Shown here one piece after another: positions 14,951 to 23,649 of a DNA stretch of 29,482 bases (within the stretch, counting starts at the first letter, position 1; each line of letters starts with the position of its first letter). The translations under genes were made by a program, and so were the position numbers. Location of the stretch: positions 1 through 29,482 of the forward strand of contig DGTU01000160.1 of NCBI GenBank assembly GCA_002394465.1. The letters are read 5' to 3'. Under the pieces are notes generated by a model. The model searched no databases and had not been told where the DNA came from. It saw only the letters and a list, made by a program, of their open reading frames with translations. This DNA comes from Treponema sp. UBA4328 (GTDB taxonomy: Bacteria > Spirochaetota > Spirochaetia > Treponematales > Treponemataceae).

Positions 14951-15940
14951 TTAGTTAGATTCGAACTTTACTACGTTTGCATTTACTGAAGCAACAGGCT
15001 TCCAGTTCTTTCTCGTAAGGGAAATAAATGCGCCGGCAATAAAGATAGAAGAATAACATCCGCTGAGAAGACCAACAACAAGAGCAACTGCGAAGTTGTG
15101 GATATCACCTGTCGTAAAGTAAACAAGTGAAACTACGGCGAACAGCGTAGTAATTGTAGTAATCAAAGAACGGCTGAGGGTTGCGCTCAGTGCAGAGTTG
15201 AGAACGTCTTTAATTGAGCGTGCTTCAAGTCCGTTGATATCGCTTCGGATACGGTCAAGGATAACGACAGTAGCGTTGATTGAGTAACCGATGATTGTAA
15301 GGATTGCAGCAATTGTTGTAGTCGTAAATTCAAGTCCAGATACAGAAATGAATGAAATCATGATCAGGGCATCGTGAATGATTGCGAGTACAGAAGCAAG
15401 TGCGAAGTCCCACTTAAAGCGGATTGCTGCATAAACGAAGATAAGAACAAGTGTTGCAAGTACAAGATAAATAGAGTTGCGGATCAGTGTTGAACTGTAC
15501 TGTGCAGTAATTGTTGTCTTCTGGATTTCAGTAACCTTGTCTGCACCATAAGCTGAGTTAAGTGCACCGAGGATTTCCTGCTCATCCTTGTCCATAATCT
15601 TTGCATCTTTATTTACTTCTTTTGCTTCTGCAGCCTTAGCATCAGTTTCTTCAACAGGAGCTTCTTCAGTGAGTGCAGTGCGGATCTGATAAGAAACCTT
15701 TCCTTCGTTTGTTACTGCCTTAACTTCAATCTTTTTTCCGAGAGGCTCGAGAGTCTTGGCAACGTCTTCAAATGAAATTGAATCATTGTCAATCTGAACT
15801 TCGATGCTCTGTCCCGGAGCAAAATCGAGGCCCTTGTTAAAGCCTTTTGTCAGTACAGAACAGATACCGCCTGCAATAAGAAGAACGCTGAGAATTACAG
15901 CCGGAACAAAAAATTTAGAAAATTTATATACTTTTTTCAT
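14951..15940 (-). CDS. secF: Protein translocase subunit SecF
   Basis: Membrane partner of SecD that uses proton-motive force to pull exported proteins out of the SecYEG channel. The 329 residues show TM1 (about 11-31), a periplasmic domain (FAPGQSIEVQIDND...) and TM2-TM6 (about 145-310), with the signature GYSINATVVILDRIRSDI and the FTTGDIHNFAVALVVGLLSG end. The periplasmic part contains an acidic Ala/Lys/Glu insert (about 93-122) not typical of model SecF. GGAGGA lies upstream of the ATG. The start overlaps the secD stop (TAATG), implying translational coupling. A terminator follows. Confidence 0.97.
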   Translation of the reverse strand: MKKVYKFSKFFVPAVILSVLLIAGGICSVLTKGFNKGLDFAPGQSIEVQIDNDSISFEDVAKTLEPLGKKIEVKAVTNEGKVSYQIRTALTEEAPVEETDAKAAEAKEVNKDAKIMDKDEQEILGALNSAYGADKVTEIQKTTITAQYSSTLIRNSIYLVLATLVLIFVYAAIRFKWDFALASVLAIIHDALIMISFISVSGLEFTTTTIAAILTIIGYSINATVVILDRIRSDINGLEARSIKDVLNSALSATLSRSLITTITTLFAVVSLVYFTTGDIHNFAVALVVGLLSGCYSSIFIAGAFISLTRKNWKPVASVNANVVKFESN

Positions 15941-17718
15941 TATTTTATCCTCCAGCTGATGCTGGTCTTTGTCTTGCCCATTACATCAGTATTAAAGTCA
16001 AACATAAGCCTTGAAACTACAAGTGCTGTGAATACAGATGAACAAACACCGATTGCAAGTGAAACTGCGAAGCCCTGAATTGAACCGGTTCCAAGTTTTG
16101 AAAGGAAGATTGCAGCGATGAATGTCGTAATGTTAGAGTCCATGATTGCCCAGAATGCATTGTCGAATCCTGAAGAAATTGCAACTGCACGGCTCTTGCC
16201 TTTTCTGAGTTCTTCCTTGATGCGCTCAAAGATAATTACGTTGGCATCTACTGACATACCTACTGTAAGAATCATACCTGCAACAGAAGAAAGTGTAAGT
16301 GTAAGGTTAAAGGCACTCATTACTGAGAACATGATGTACATGTTGAGAACCTGAGCAACGAGAGCGTTAATTCCGGCACCCTTGTAGTAAACGATCATAA
16401 ATACAAGTACAAGTGCAAGTCCGAGAAGGAGGGCTTTAAGTCCCTGTTCCTGGGCAACTTTTCCGAGGGTTGCATCAACATGCTGTGATGTCTCGAGTTC
16501 AAGAGGAACCTTGAGGGATTCTGACTGAAGAACCTTCTGAAGGTTATTTGCTTCTTCATAGCTGAATGCACCTGAAAGCTCAACGTCACCAGTTGCAATT
16601 ACGTCCTTAATGGTTGCTGCAGACTTGATTTTTCCATCGTTGAGGATTGCAAGCATTTCGTCTTTGTGATCAGCAGTGAATTTTGCAAAAATCTGTGCAC
16701 CTTCTGAATCGAGGTGGAAGTTAACTGTAATCTGTCTTGTAGTCTGGTTCTGAGAAACTGATACTGAGCGTACCTTGCTTCCTTCCATTGCAACTTCTTT
16801 CTTAACTGCATAGAAAGTTTCCAGAACATCAAGACCAAAACTGTCTTTTACATATTTACCGTATACTTCGCAGTCAGCCGGGAAATCAGGAATCTTTGAA
16901 ACGTCAACTGCACCTGATTTTACGGTAATAAGCTTACCCATGCTGTCCTTGAAGTCAGCAGCATGCTGTGCATAGTATGCAGCAAAAATATCTGTAGCCT
17001 TTTTATCTACGAGACGGAAATTAAGTACGCCGCCTGCAGCGATAATTGTATTGATGCTTTCGCTTTTTTCTTCACCTGGAATTTCGATATAGATTCTGTC
17101 CTCACCCTGCTGGCGGATAACCGGAGAAGTAAGGCCGAATTTATCAAGGCGTCCTGTAAGAGATTCAACAGCCTGAGCCATTGCATTCTTTCTTGCAGTT
17201 TCTTCATCGAAGTTGTTTGCAGAAGCAGTTTCAACATCAAGAGAATCAAGATCTGCCTTAACGATAAGGTTTGTACCGCCGCTAAGGTCAAGACCAAGCT
17301 TTACGGAATTCTTATAGTTTTCCTTATTCTTAAGGATGATTGAACCGTAGTGATCGGCTGCTGCAGCCTTGAGGGCATCAGCTGACCTGAATGATTCCAT
17401 TACGGCCTTTACGTTCATTTCTGCAGGAACTTCCTTGTCTGCCTCTTTGTAGTTCTTTTCTGCAAGGGCAGCAAGCCAGAGATCGGCTTCCTCAAGTTTT
17501 GCAGCGTCCTGAGATTCAGAAACTGCCTGCTTCCTGAGTTTTTCTACGAGATTTTCAGCCTGTTTTTCTGAAAAGTCCCTGATATCTTCCCTCGACATGA
17601 GGGCGTAACCCTGCTGTTCTTTGTCTGTATTTCTGTACCAGTTAATTGACGGTCTCAAGAAACCGTAGCATACAGCAAGAACAATAAGAATAATTACGAA
17701 ACGTGATCGTTTTTTCAT
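15940..17718 (-). CDS. secD: Protein translocase subunit SecD
   Basis: 592-residue translocation motor subunit working with SecF and YajC. TM1 is at about 7-25. The large periplasmic P1 domain includes GLDLSGGTNLIVKADLD near 143-159 and GRLDKFGLTSPVIRQQGEDR. The C-terminal half has five membrane helices, with GMSVDANVIIFERIKEELRKGKS near 505 and DSNITTFIAAIFLSKLGTGSIQGFAVSLAIG. Length is within the family range. The ATG at 17718 follows yajC by 22 bp, and the last base overlaps the secF start codon. The operon yajC-secD-secF is the standard arrangement. Confidence 0.97.
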   Translation of the reverse strand: MKKRSRFVIILIVLAVCYGFLRPSINWYRNTDKEQQGYALMSREDIRDFSEKQAENLVEKLRKQAVSESQDAAKLEEADLWLAALAEKNYKEADKEVPAEMNVKAVMESFRSADALKAAAADHYGSIILKNKENYKNSVKLGLDLSGGTNLIVKADLDSLDVETASANNFDEETARKNAMAQAVESLTGRLDKFGLTSPVIRQQGEDRIYIEIPGEEKSESINTIIAAGGVLNFRLVDKKATDIFAAYYAQHAADFKDSMGKLITVKSGAVDVSKIPDFPADCEVYGKYVKDSFGLDVLETFYAVKKEVAMEGSKVRSVSVSQNQTTRQITVNFHLDSEGAQIFAKFTADHKDEMLAILNDGKIKSAATIKDVIATGDVELSGAFSYEEANNLQKVLQSESLKVPLELETSQHVDATLGKVAQEQGLKALLLGLALVLVFMIVYYKGAGINALVAQVLNMYIMFSVMSAFNLTLTLSSVAGMILTVGMSVDANVIIFERIKEELRKGKSRAVAISSGFDNAFWAIMDSNITTFIAAIFLSKLGTGSIQGFAVSLAIGVCSSVFTALVVSRLMFDFNTDVMGKTKTSISWRIK

Positions 17719-17740
17719 TTTTTCTTATCCAATCCTTTTT

Positions 17741-18145
17741 TTATTTATTTACTTCTGATTTTGTTTCTTCAGAAGCATTGCCTGCAACTACTGTAGCAAT
17801 TGCAGAGCGGTTGAATTCGATTTTTGTGTTGTCATCAACCTTGATGATGAGTGTTGTTTCTTTTGCAGAACTAACTACACCGTGAATACCACCGATAGTA
17901 ACAACCTTGTCACCCTTTTTGATGGCCTTGATCATTCTTTCTGTTTCCTTCTGTTTTTTGTTCTGAGGACGAATGATGAAGAAATAGAAAATAGCAATGA
18001 TTGCTACGAACGGGAGAATTGAACCGAGAGGTCCGCCGAGGATTCCAGCGTCTGCCTGAGTTCCATTCGGATCACCAGCGGCAACCGATGCATCTGTATT
18101 TGCCGGAGTAGTCTCGGCCTGCAAGAATAAATTTGTAAAAGACAT
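17741..18145 (-). CDS. yajC: Sec translocase accessory subunit YajC
   Basis: Small single-pass protein (134 residues) that associates with SecDF. The helix FVAIIAIFYFFIIRPQNKKQKETERM (about 47-62 in the membrane, followed by the basic RPQNKKQK stop-transfer) and the soluble part GDKVVTIGGIHGVV...NTKIEFNRSAIATVV are diagnostic. The N-terminal 40 residues are longer than in E. coli and Ala/Thr/Gly-rich. AAGGAAGG lies just before the ATG. First gene of the secDF operon, with a good extended -10 promoter upstream. Confidence 0.97.
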   Translation of the reverse strand: MSFTNLFLQAETTPANTDASVAAGDPNGTQADAGILGGPLGSILPFVAIIAIFYFFIIRPQNKKQKETERMIKAIKKGDKVVTIGGIHGVVSSAKETTLIIKVDDNTKIEFNRSAIATVVAGNASEETKSEVNK

Positions 18146-18192
18146 GTTTTCCTTCCTTATTTTTACAAAAAAATAATTTTTTCAGTTCTATG

Positions 18193-18221
18193 AGAATAAC
18201 ATTTTACTTTCAATCTTGCAA
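18193..18221 (-). promoter_or_regulatory. Promoter of the yajC-secD-secF operon
   Basis: Minus strand: TTGCAA (18221-18216), 17 bp, TATTCT (18198-18193) with a TG one base upstream, an extended -10. Expected +1 near 18186 leaves a leader of about 40 nt with an AU-rich stretch and the AAGGAAGG ribosome site. Confidence 0.6.
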
Positions 18222-18256
18222 TGCACAAACAGGCTATATATGTATAAATGGAAGAA

Positions 18257-20029
18257 TTATTTTGCGCCCTGTACGAGATTTGTAAGTTCGCGGTTTTTGG
18301 CGAGGAGGGATTCATCGGCAGGAGAAAGTGCAACGACCTGCTTGAGGTAATACTGAGCCTTGCGGTATTCCTTTTTTGCGTAATAAATCTGGTAAAGTCT
18401 GTAAAGCGCATCCCTGTTACGCGGGTTTGCAGTGAGGCTTGAACGGAGGTCTGCGAGAATTGCATCTTCTCCGCTGTCAAGGAAGCTTTTCTGATAATAA
18501 AGGAAGCTCTTGAGCTTGCCTGAGCCGGAACTCATGAGCTGGTTTATAAGCCTCTGAGCCTCACCGTTTCTGCACGTTGCAACGAGAACGGAAATATAGG
18601 CCTGAAGGACGTTTTCATCCGAAGGATTTGATGAATAAAGTCCCGATGCAAGTTTCCAGGCTTCATCCTTTCTGCCGGAAGAAATACAGATTTCAATGTG
18701 AGTAAATACGGCGTCTTCCGGGCGGTTTTTAAGCTTGAGCAGGCTTGAGCTTGATTTATAGGCTTCATTCCATTTTTTGTTCTTGACCATTTCGTTTATC
18801 TGAATCTGAAGGGCTGTCATGTTGTCGCCTTCTTCAGCAAGAATCTGATCTACAAGCTGTGAAGCATTCTTTCCGGCAATGGTATTTCCGGTTTCTCCGG
18901 CAAGGCTGGCAGCAGCAAGGATTATCTCCCTGTCATCAGGATAAAGGCTGAGTGCTTCCTCGAGGGTTTTTGTTGCGGCAGTTATATTCCTGTTCCAGTC
19001 CTTCTGAACCTTTGCCCTGAGCACAAGATAATCACGTGCCTTTGTATCGGTCCTTGCATAAACATCAAGAAGGGAAGCCGCCTTAATGTACTCATTCTTG
19101 CTAACGAGAATCTTTGCCCTGAACAGAATGTACTTTGTATTGTCCGGTTCCTGCTGAAGAACACGGGCAACATACTGCTCTGCTCCCGTCAGGTCACCGT
19201 TTTCATAGGCCGTATCAGCAGTGAGCTTGAGAAGTGCCTTGTTCTGCGGATTTGATTCAAGGAGTTTCTTTACGCCGGTATAGGCCGCTTCATTCTGTCC
19301 GAGTGAAAGCATTGTCTGAATGAGGGCCATGCCTGTTTCAAGGTTATTTTCCGTTCCTTCATGAGCTTTCTTAAGGAAGGTCTTTGCAGATTCATAGTTC
19401 TGCATGCGTTTGTACAGGAGTCCAAGAAGGTAATTTGCAAGCACGGAATCCTTGCGCAGCTTCAGGGCAGATTTAAGTGCTTCTTCTGCTTCTGCGTAAT
19501 AGTCACTGCGGGCTTCAGAGGTAACAAGAACAACGGAAGGAAGCACGATCGTAAGGAAATCCGTATTTCCCGTGCTTGAATCATAAACTCCCTGCCTTGC
19601 CGAATCGATTGCGCCCGTATACGCATTTTTCTCGGTTACGGGTGGCGCATCAAAAATATAGGTTTCAGACGGCCAGACAATATTCATCAGGGAACAGGCA
19701 ACGTTTACGAGAATAAGTTCATCCTCTTCGTATGAAGCGGCATCTTTTTTGAGGACGGAAAGTGCATTTTTGAGCGACTGAGGCGAACCGTTTTCAACCT
19801 CGGCGAGGACGTTTTCAGAGACAGACGGGAATGCACCCTTTCTTGGAGGAAGCTTTAAATTTACGGCCTCTGCAGAAGCATCATATTCAACCGGAGGCGG
19901 TTCAGTTTTTTTGGTTTTGGACTTGGATTTTGCAGAAACTGGAAGGGAAAAAAATGAAAAAAGCATGAATACTGCAACGGCAAAAGAAAATTTGCGGGCA
20001 TTAACAGTTGTAAAAAAAATGCTTTTCAT
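18257..20029 (-). CDS. Periplasmic TPR-repeat protein
   Basis: Exported protein of 590 residues. The N-terminus carries a signal peptide ending LPVSA (about residue 33), followed by a Lys/Ser-rich and Pro stretch. From about 165 to the end it is a chain of TPR helices (EEALKSALKLRKDSVLANYLLGLLYKRMQNYESAKTFLKKA; GDLTGAEQYVARVLQQEPDN; KKEYRKAQYYLKQVVALSP), about ten units. TPR proteins scaffold complexes; the location suggests a periplasmic envelope assembly. GAGGA lies 5-6 nt before the ATG at 20029. It is read away from the TPR lipoprotein gene across a 98-bp gap and lies 111 bp upstream of yajC, which has its own promoter. Confidence 0.85.
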   Translation of the reverse strand: MKSIFFTTVNARKFSFAVAVFMLFSFFSLPVSAKSKSKTKKTEPPPVEYDASAEAVNLKLPPRKGAFPSVSENVLAEVENGSPQSLKNALSVLKKDAASYEEDELILVNVACSLMNIVWPSETYIFDAPPVTEKNAYTGAIDSARQGVYDSSTGNTDFLTIVLPSVVLVTSEARSDYYAEAEEALKSALKLRKDSVLANYLLGLLYKRMQNYESAKTFLKKAHEGTENNLETGMALIQTMLSLGQNEAAYTGVKKLLESNPQNKALLKLTADTAYENGDLTGAEQYVARVLQQEPDNTKYILFRAKILVSKNEYIKAASLLDVYARTDTKARDYLVLRAKVQKDWNRNITAATKTLEEALSLYPDDREIILAAASLAGETGNTIAGKNASQLVDQILAEEGDNMTALQIQINEMVKNKKWNEAYKSSSSLLKLKNRPEDAVFTHIEICISSGRKDEAWKLASGLYSSNPSDENVLQAYISVLVATCRNGEAQRLINQLMSSGSGKLKSFLYYQKSFLDSGEDAILADLRSSLTANPRNRDALYRLYQIYYAKKEYRKAQYYLKQVVALSPADESLLAKNRELTNLVQGAK

Positions 20030-20081
20030 CCGTTCCTCAATAAAATTTAAATGGTATGATACAACTTATAGAATACACTAT

Positions 20082-20089
20082 AGTATGCC
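20082..20089. promoter_or_regulatory. Divergent promoter region with an 8-bp palindrome
   Basis: The 98-bp region between two divergent TPR genes contains the palindrome ACTATAGT and several TATA-like hexamers. The leftward promoter cannot be fixed. Regulatory use is speculative. Confidence 0.2.
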
Positions 20090-20092
20090 TAC

Positions 20093-20121
20093 TTGCCAAC
20101 AACTATACAGTTCGTTAAATT
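20093..20121 (+). promoter_or_regulatory. Promoter of the TPR lipoprotein gene
   Basis: TTGCCA (20093-20098), 17 bp, TAAATT (20116-20121). Six nt later is the ATG at 20128, the expected +1. No Shine-Dalgarno is present, so a leaderless message is predicted. Confidence 0.45.
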
Positions 20122-20127
20122 TAAAAA

Positions 20128-21186
20128 ATGCAGAGAAAAACGATACTTATACTGACGGCGGCCTTCATTCTGGCTGCAGCATTTTTTTCATGCTCAGAAA
20201 AAAATCCGTCATATACCGCAGATACAAAAACTTTCCGGGAGACCCAGGAACAGCTGAAAAAGCACCTCAACGAGGCAAACCTTTCGCCGAAAACCCGCTG
20301 GGCAATCGTAAACCGCATAGCAAACAACCTTTACACTGCAGGAAAATCAAATGAAATGGTTCTCTTCCTGACTGAATGGGTAGAAAACCATCCCGACGAC
20401 ACCTACAACGCATACTGGCTCCTTATGGTCGCTTCTGACTATCTGGATAAGGGAGCAGTTCCGGTTGCAGAATATTATTTTGACCGCATCCTTCAGAACT
20501 ACAGGGACCTTTACGTTCAGGGCAAATCGATTCACTTTATGTGCCTTGAACACCTGATCCAGGTAAGCAAAACTCCGGCACACCGCATTTCATATTTCAA
20601 CCAGCTCGTAAGCCGCTTCCCTTCAAACGTAAGCATCACCGAAATGTATGTACGCCTTGCACAGGAATATGAAAAGGAAGGTGAATGGCGTGAAGCCCTC
20701 AAGTCCTATTCAATGTTCCTTGCACAGCCGGATGCATCAACGATACAGATAACCGGAATTTCGGACGCCTACAGTTCTGCAAAAAAAATGGTCGACTTTG
20801 ACAAGTCCTCAAAAGACTGGACGTTCGAAAGCCTTGAAAGCCTTGAAACTTCGGTAAAAAAAGCAATCAAAAACTATGACTGGAAATCACTCGACAGATA
20901 CCGTTCAAAAGTAAACTTCTTTGCCATGAGCTGGAAGACGAACGAAACTGCATCAAACGCCCTCGAGAACTTTTCAATGCGCAACTATATGGTCGGACAG
21001 AGAATCCGCTACAGCGAAAAACTCGATGAAACCTCAAACCCGAACGAAGCATACCTGCGCTCTACGGGCTGGACTCCGTACATGCCGGTCTGGTACCTTT
21101 ACTTCAGGAAAATAAACTTCCCGGCAGATCCTGACATCCACGGACGATGGGAATGGGCCGGAATCTACTTCGGAGAAAAGATCTGA
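20128..21186 (+). CDS. TPR-containing lipoprotein (possible BamD-like or BB0324-like)
   Basis: Lipoprotein of 352 residues. The signal peptide (MQRKTILILTAAFILAAAFFSC) ends in a relaxed lipobox with Cys22. Helical repeats follow: LSPKTRWAIVNRIANNLYTAGKSNEMVLFLTEWVENHPDD and KGAVPVAEYYFDRILQNYRDLYVQ, then PSNVSITEMYVRLAQEYEKEGEWREALKSYSMFLAQP. The last 100 residues (SYSEK...TPYMPVWYLYFRKINFPADPDIHGRWEWAGIYFGEKI) are not TPR. The order TPR lipoprotein then LysM protein recalls Borrelia bb0324-bb0323, where BB0324 is a BAM-complex lipoprotein; orthology is unproven. The start has no ribosome site. The 3' end overlaps the lytic transglycosylase gene. Confidence 0.8.
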   Translation: MQRKTILILTAAFILAAAFFSCSEKNPSYTADTKTFRETQEQLKKHLNEANLSPKTRWAIVNRIANNLYTAGKSNEMVLFLTEWVENHPDDTYNAYWLLMVASDYLDKGAVPVAEYYFDRILQNYRDLYVQGKSIHFMCLEHLIQVSKTPAHRISYFNQLVSRFPSNVSITEMYVRLAQEYEKEGEWREALKSYSMFLAQPDASTIQITGISDAYSSAKKMVDFDKSSKDWTFESLESLETSVKKAIKNYDWKSLDRYRSKVNFFAMSWKTNETASNALENFSMRNYMVGQRIRYSEKLDETSNPNEAYLRSTGWTPYMPVWYLYFRKINFPADPDIHGRWEWAGIYFGEKI

Positions 21187-22268
21187 TTCATCTGCAAAAG
21201 TCTTCCCGGACGCTCTTTTTATCAGCACTCTTCGCGATCTGCTCCCTGCTCTACCCGCAGGATACAACTCAGCCTCCGGCAGCACAAAAAAAAGTACTCA
21301 CCCGCATAGGCGGCATTCAGGTTCCGAAGACAGAGTACGCACAGACGATGATTCACAAATACATAAGCCAGTACACATCGAACTTCGGGAAAAAGCAGCT
21401 TTACGAAACGCTTGATAAGGGTGAAATCTACAGGCTTTACGTACGCCAGGAATTAAAAAAACGCAGAATGCCTGAAGCACTGGAATATCTTCCCCTCGTC
21501 GAAAGTGAATTCAATCCGCTTGCAACTTCAAGAAGCGGTGCCCGTGGAATGTGGCAGTTCATGGAAAACTCAATCAAACCCTTCCTCAAAAAAACTGAAT
21601 GGCTCGATGAACGCCTTGATCCGTGGCTCAGTACGGATGCAGCGCTGACAAAGCTTCAGGACAACTACAGGATGTTCGGAGACTGGCCTATTGCAATTGC
21701 AGCCTACAACTGCGGTGCCGGTGCAATGAAAAAAATACTGAAAACTTCAAAACAGAAATCCTTCTGGTACATATCCGAAAAAGGACTTCTTCGGGATCAG
21801 AGCGTACAGTACGTGCCCAAATTCCTTGCAATAAGCGAACTGTCGGTAAACGGCGCAGAATACGGAGTCGAACTTCCTGAAATAACAAAATCCCCGAGAT
21901 ACGCTGAATTTGACTATATTCCGGTCAGCCGTTCGGTCAATCTTGAACTCCTTGAAAGTGAAATGCGCATGGGAAAAGGCACGCTCCGCAAACTCAACCC
22001 GGCACTGATAAAAGGCCTTACTCCGCCTGACAGCGAATACAGAATCCGTCTTCCGCTCGGAATGGGAAAATCTGCAGAAATAGCACTCGGCATGCTCCGC
22101 TCATCTTCTGTCGCTCCTTCAAAGGCATATACCGTAGTCAGGGGCGACACGCTCTATTCAATAGCCCGCAGGAACGGCATAACAGTGAGCGAGCTCTGCG
22201 CAGCAAATTCAATCACTCAGAATGATGTTCTATCCGTCGGAAAAATACTTTATATTCCCGTCAAATAA
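21147..22268 (+). CDS. mltD: MltD-type lytic transglycosylase with LysM domain
   Basis: Cleaves peptidoglycan glycan strands to 1,6-anhydro ends. Counting from the ATG at 21147 (373 residues): a hydrophobic export segment (about 23-36), an SLT domain about 90-235 with catalytic Glu119 in LPLVESEFNPLATSRSGARGMWQFM and the AAYNCGAG motif (186-192), and one C-terminal LysM domain (about 327-371, AYTVVRGDTLYSIARRNGITVSELCAANS) for peptidoglycan binding. E. coli MltD has two LysM repeats. The start is uncertain. ATGs at 21147 and 21153 overlap the upstream gene by about 40 bp without a good ribosome site. A CTG at 21183, overlapping the upstream TGA as CTGA, has GGAGA 7 nt before it and would give a compact signal peptide. 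Confidence 0.9.
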   Translation: MGMGRNLLRRKDLIHLQKSSRTLFLSALFAICSLLYPQDTTQPPAAQKKVLTRIGGIQVPKTEYAQTMIHKYISQYTSNFGKKQLYETLDKGEIYRLYVRQELKKRRMPEALEYLPLVESEFNPLATSRSGARGMWQFMENSIKPFLKKTEWLDERLDPWLSTDAALTKLQDNYRMFGDWPIAIAAYNCGAGAMKKILKTSKQKSFWYISEKGLLRDQSVQYVPKFLAISELSVNGAEYGVELPEITKSPRYAEFDYIPVSRSVNLELLESEMRMGKGTLRKLNPALIKGLTPPDSEYRIRLPLGMGKSAEIALGMLRSSSVAPSKAYTVVRGDTLYSIARRNGITVSELCAANSITQNDVLSVGKILYIPVK

Positions 22269-22272
22269 GAAT

Positions 22273-22298
22273 TAAATAAGGAAAAAATCTTCCGATAA
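22273..22298 (+). promoter_or_regulatory. Sigma-28 (FliA)-like promoter of the OmpA-domain gene
   Basis: TAAA (22273-22276), 14 nt, TCCGATAA (22291-22298): 7 of 8 in the -10 and a spacer one short of the consensus N15. The ATG at 22306 follows after 7 nt without a ribosome site, as at the CBM48 gene. Confidence 0.5.
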
Positions 22299-22305
22299 TA
22301 AAAAT

Positions 22306-23646
22306 ATGAAGAAGTTTATTTTTTTAGTTGCGGCAAGCTTAAGTTCAATTGTATTTGCCCAACAGACAAAAACAGGCAGCGAAGCCATCCACTCAAAAAG
22401 CAGCATAGACTGGACGACAAATATCTTTAAATCAGAAATCAGCCTCGAAACCGAAGATGCAGGAATCAAAATGCCTGTCGGAAAGACCTCGGCCATAAAC
22501 CTCATCGAGACGGAGCTTCCGCTTCTGATAAAAGATCCGCTTCTTCAGACATACGTAAACTCATACCAGCAGCTCAGGGATATAGTCCTCAACGATTCAA
22601 TTACGCTCAAGCAGCTGTCAGACATAATCGACAGCGGCAGGAAAACTCCGGGCGTATTCTACAACGGAACATCAACCTTCAGGACAATTCACTCACTGAA
22701 CACGCTTTCAATCTCTGAACTCATGATTCACCACAAGGTTCCGTATAAAAATCCGCGCCCGATTGAACAGATTCCTTCACGCGTCTACACGGGAATAATA
22801 ATTGATGCGAGGGGAACCCTTAACGTACAGGGAGAATTCGTAAAGGACAAGGCATATCCGTGCTTCTTCCCGAAAATCTGGAACGAAGAAATGGACCTGA
22901 TTTATGAACGCGGAATGGGTAACCCGGAAGTAGAAAAAACAGCGGGAATGGTTCACTATCACTGGTCAAATGATGAAAACCTCTACAAGGACAGAATCGG
23001 AAACGATCCGCTGAGAATCAAGGCACGAAAGGTTTTCGGTGAATACAGGACTGATCCGGTAATAACAAGGGAAGACGCACTTAAAATCCTTACGATTCCC
23101 CAGAACATGGAACTCCTTCGCGAAGGAAGAATCGTAATACTTCTGGACAAGGAAAACCTCGTCTATGACATTGACGTAACACAGACGGACGAACTGTATT
23201 ATGCAGAACTCAGGGAGCTGCGTGAATACTTCTTTGAAAACCTTCAGGATGCAGAAATCGAAGCAGGAAAAACGGGTGTAAGCATAAACTACGACCTCAA
23301 ATTCGTAGCAGACAGCGCACAGCTTCTTGAAAGCGAACTGCCGAAAATCCGCGACCTTGCACAGTCAATCAAGCGGCTGAATTCGGATAATTCATATACG
23401 ATACTCGTAGAAGGACATACGGCAGACGTAAACAAACCGGAAGGACAGCAGCGTCTTTCAATACAGCGCACCCAGACAATAATAAACGAACTGTGTAAAA
23501 ACGGCCTCGACAAATCAATTTTCTCATTCAAGGGATACGGCGGAACGAAGCCGGTCGCAACAAACGAAACCGCAGAAGGCCGTGCCCAGAACAGACGCGT
23601 AATAATTACAGCCCGTCCTAAGGCAACGTACATTCAGAGGAAATAG
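22306..23646 (+). CDS. OmpA-family peptidoglycan-binding protein with LPP20/FlgT-like N-terminal region
   Basis: Exported protein of 446 residues. The signal peptide is 1-18 (MKKFIFLVAASLSSIVFA). A middle segment near 160-215 (YTGIIIDARGTLNVQGEFVKDKAYPCFFPKIWNEEMDLIYERGMGNPEVEKTAGMV, positions approximate) resembles the IIDARG-type motif of LPP20/FlgT-related proteins. Residues about 328-440 are an OmpA C-terminal domain (DLKFVADSAQLLESELPKI; ILVEGHTAD; RLSIQRTQTI; AEGRAQNRRVIITA) that binds diaminopimelate or ornithine in peptidoglycan. No long barrel is present, so it is a periplasmic or outer-membrane-linked anchor. The sigma-28-like promoter suggests a link to the periplasmic flagella. 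It converges on purN with a 3-bp gap. Confidence 0.8.
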   Translation: MKKFIFLVAASLSSIVFAQQTKTGSEAIHSKSSIDWTTNIFKSEISLETEDAGIKMPVGKTSAINLIETELPLLIKDPLLQTYVNSYQQLRDIVLNDSITLKQLSDIIDSGRKTPGVFYNGTSTFRTIHSLNTLSISELMIHHKVPYKNPRPIEQIPSRVYTGIIIDARGTLNVQGEFVKDKAYPCFFPKIWNEEMDLIYERGMGNPEVEKTAGMVHYHWSNDENLYKDRIGNDPLRIKARKVFGEYRTDPVITREDALKILTIPQNMELLREGRIVILLDKENLVYDIDVTQTDELYYAELRELREYFFENLQDAEIEAGKTGVSINYDLKFVADSAQLLESELPKIRDLAQSIKRLNSDNSYTILVEGHTADVNKPEGQQRLSIQRTQTIINELCKNGLDKSIFSFKGYGGTKPVATNETAEGRAQNRRVIITARPKATYIQRK

Positions 23647-23649
23647 CTT

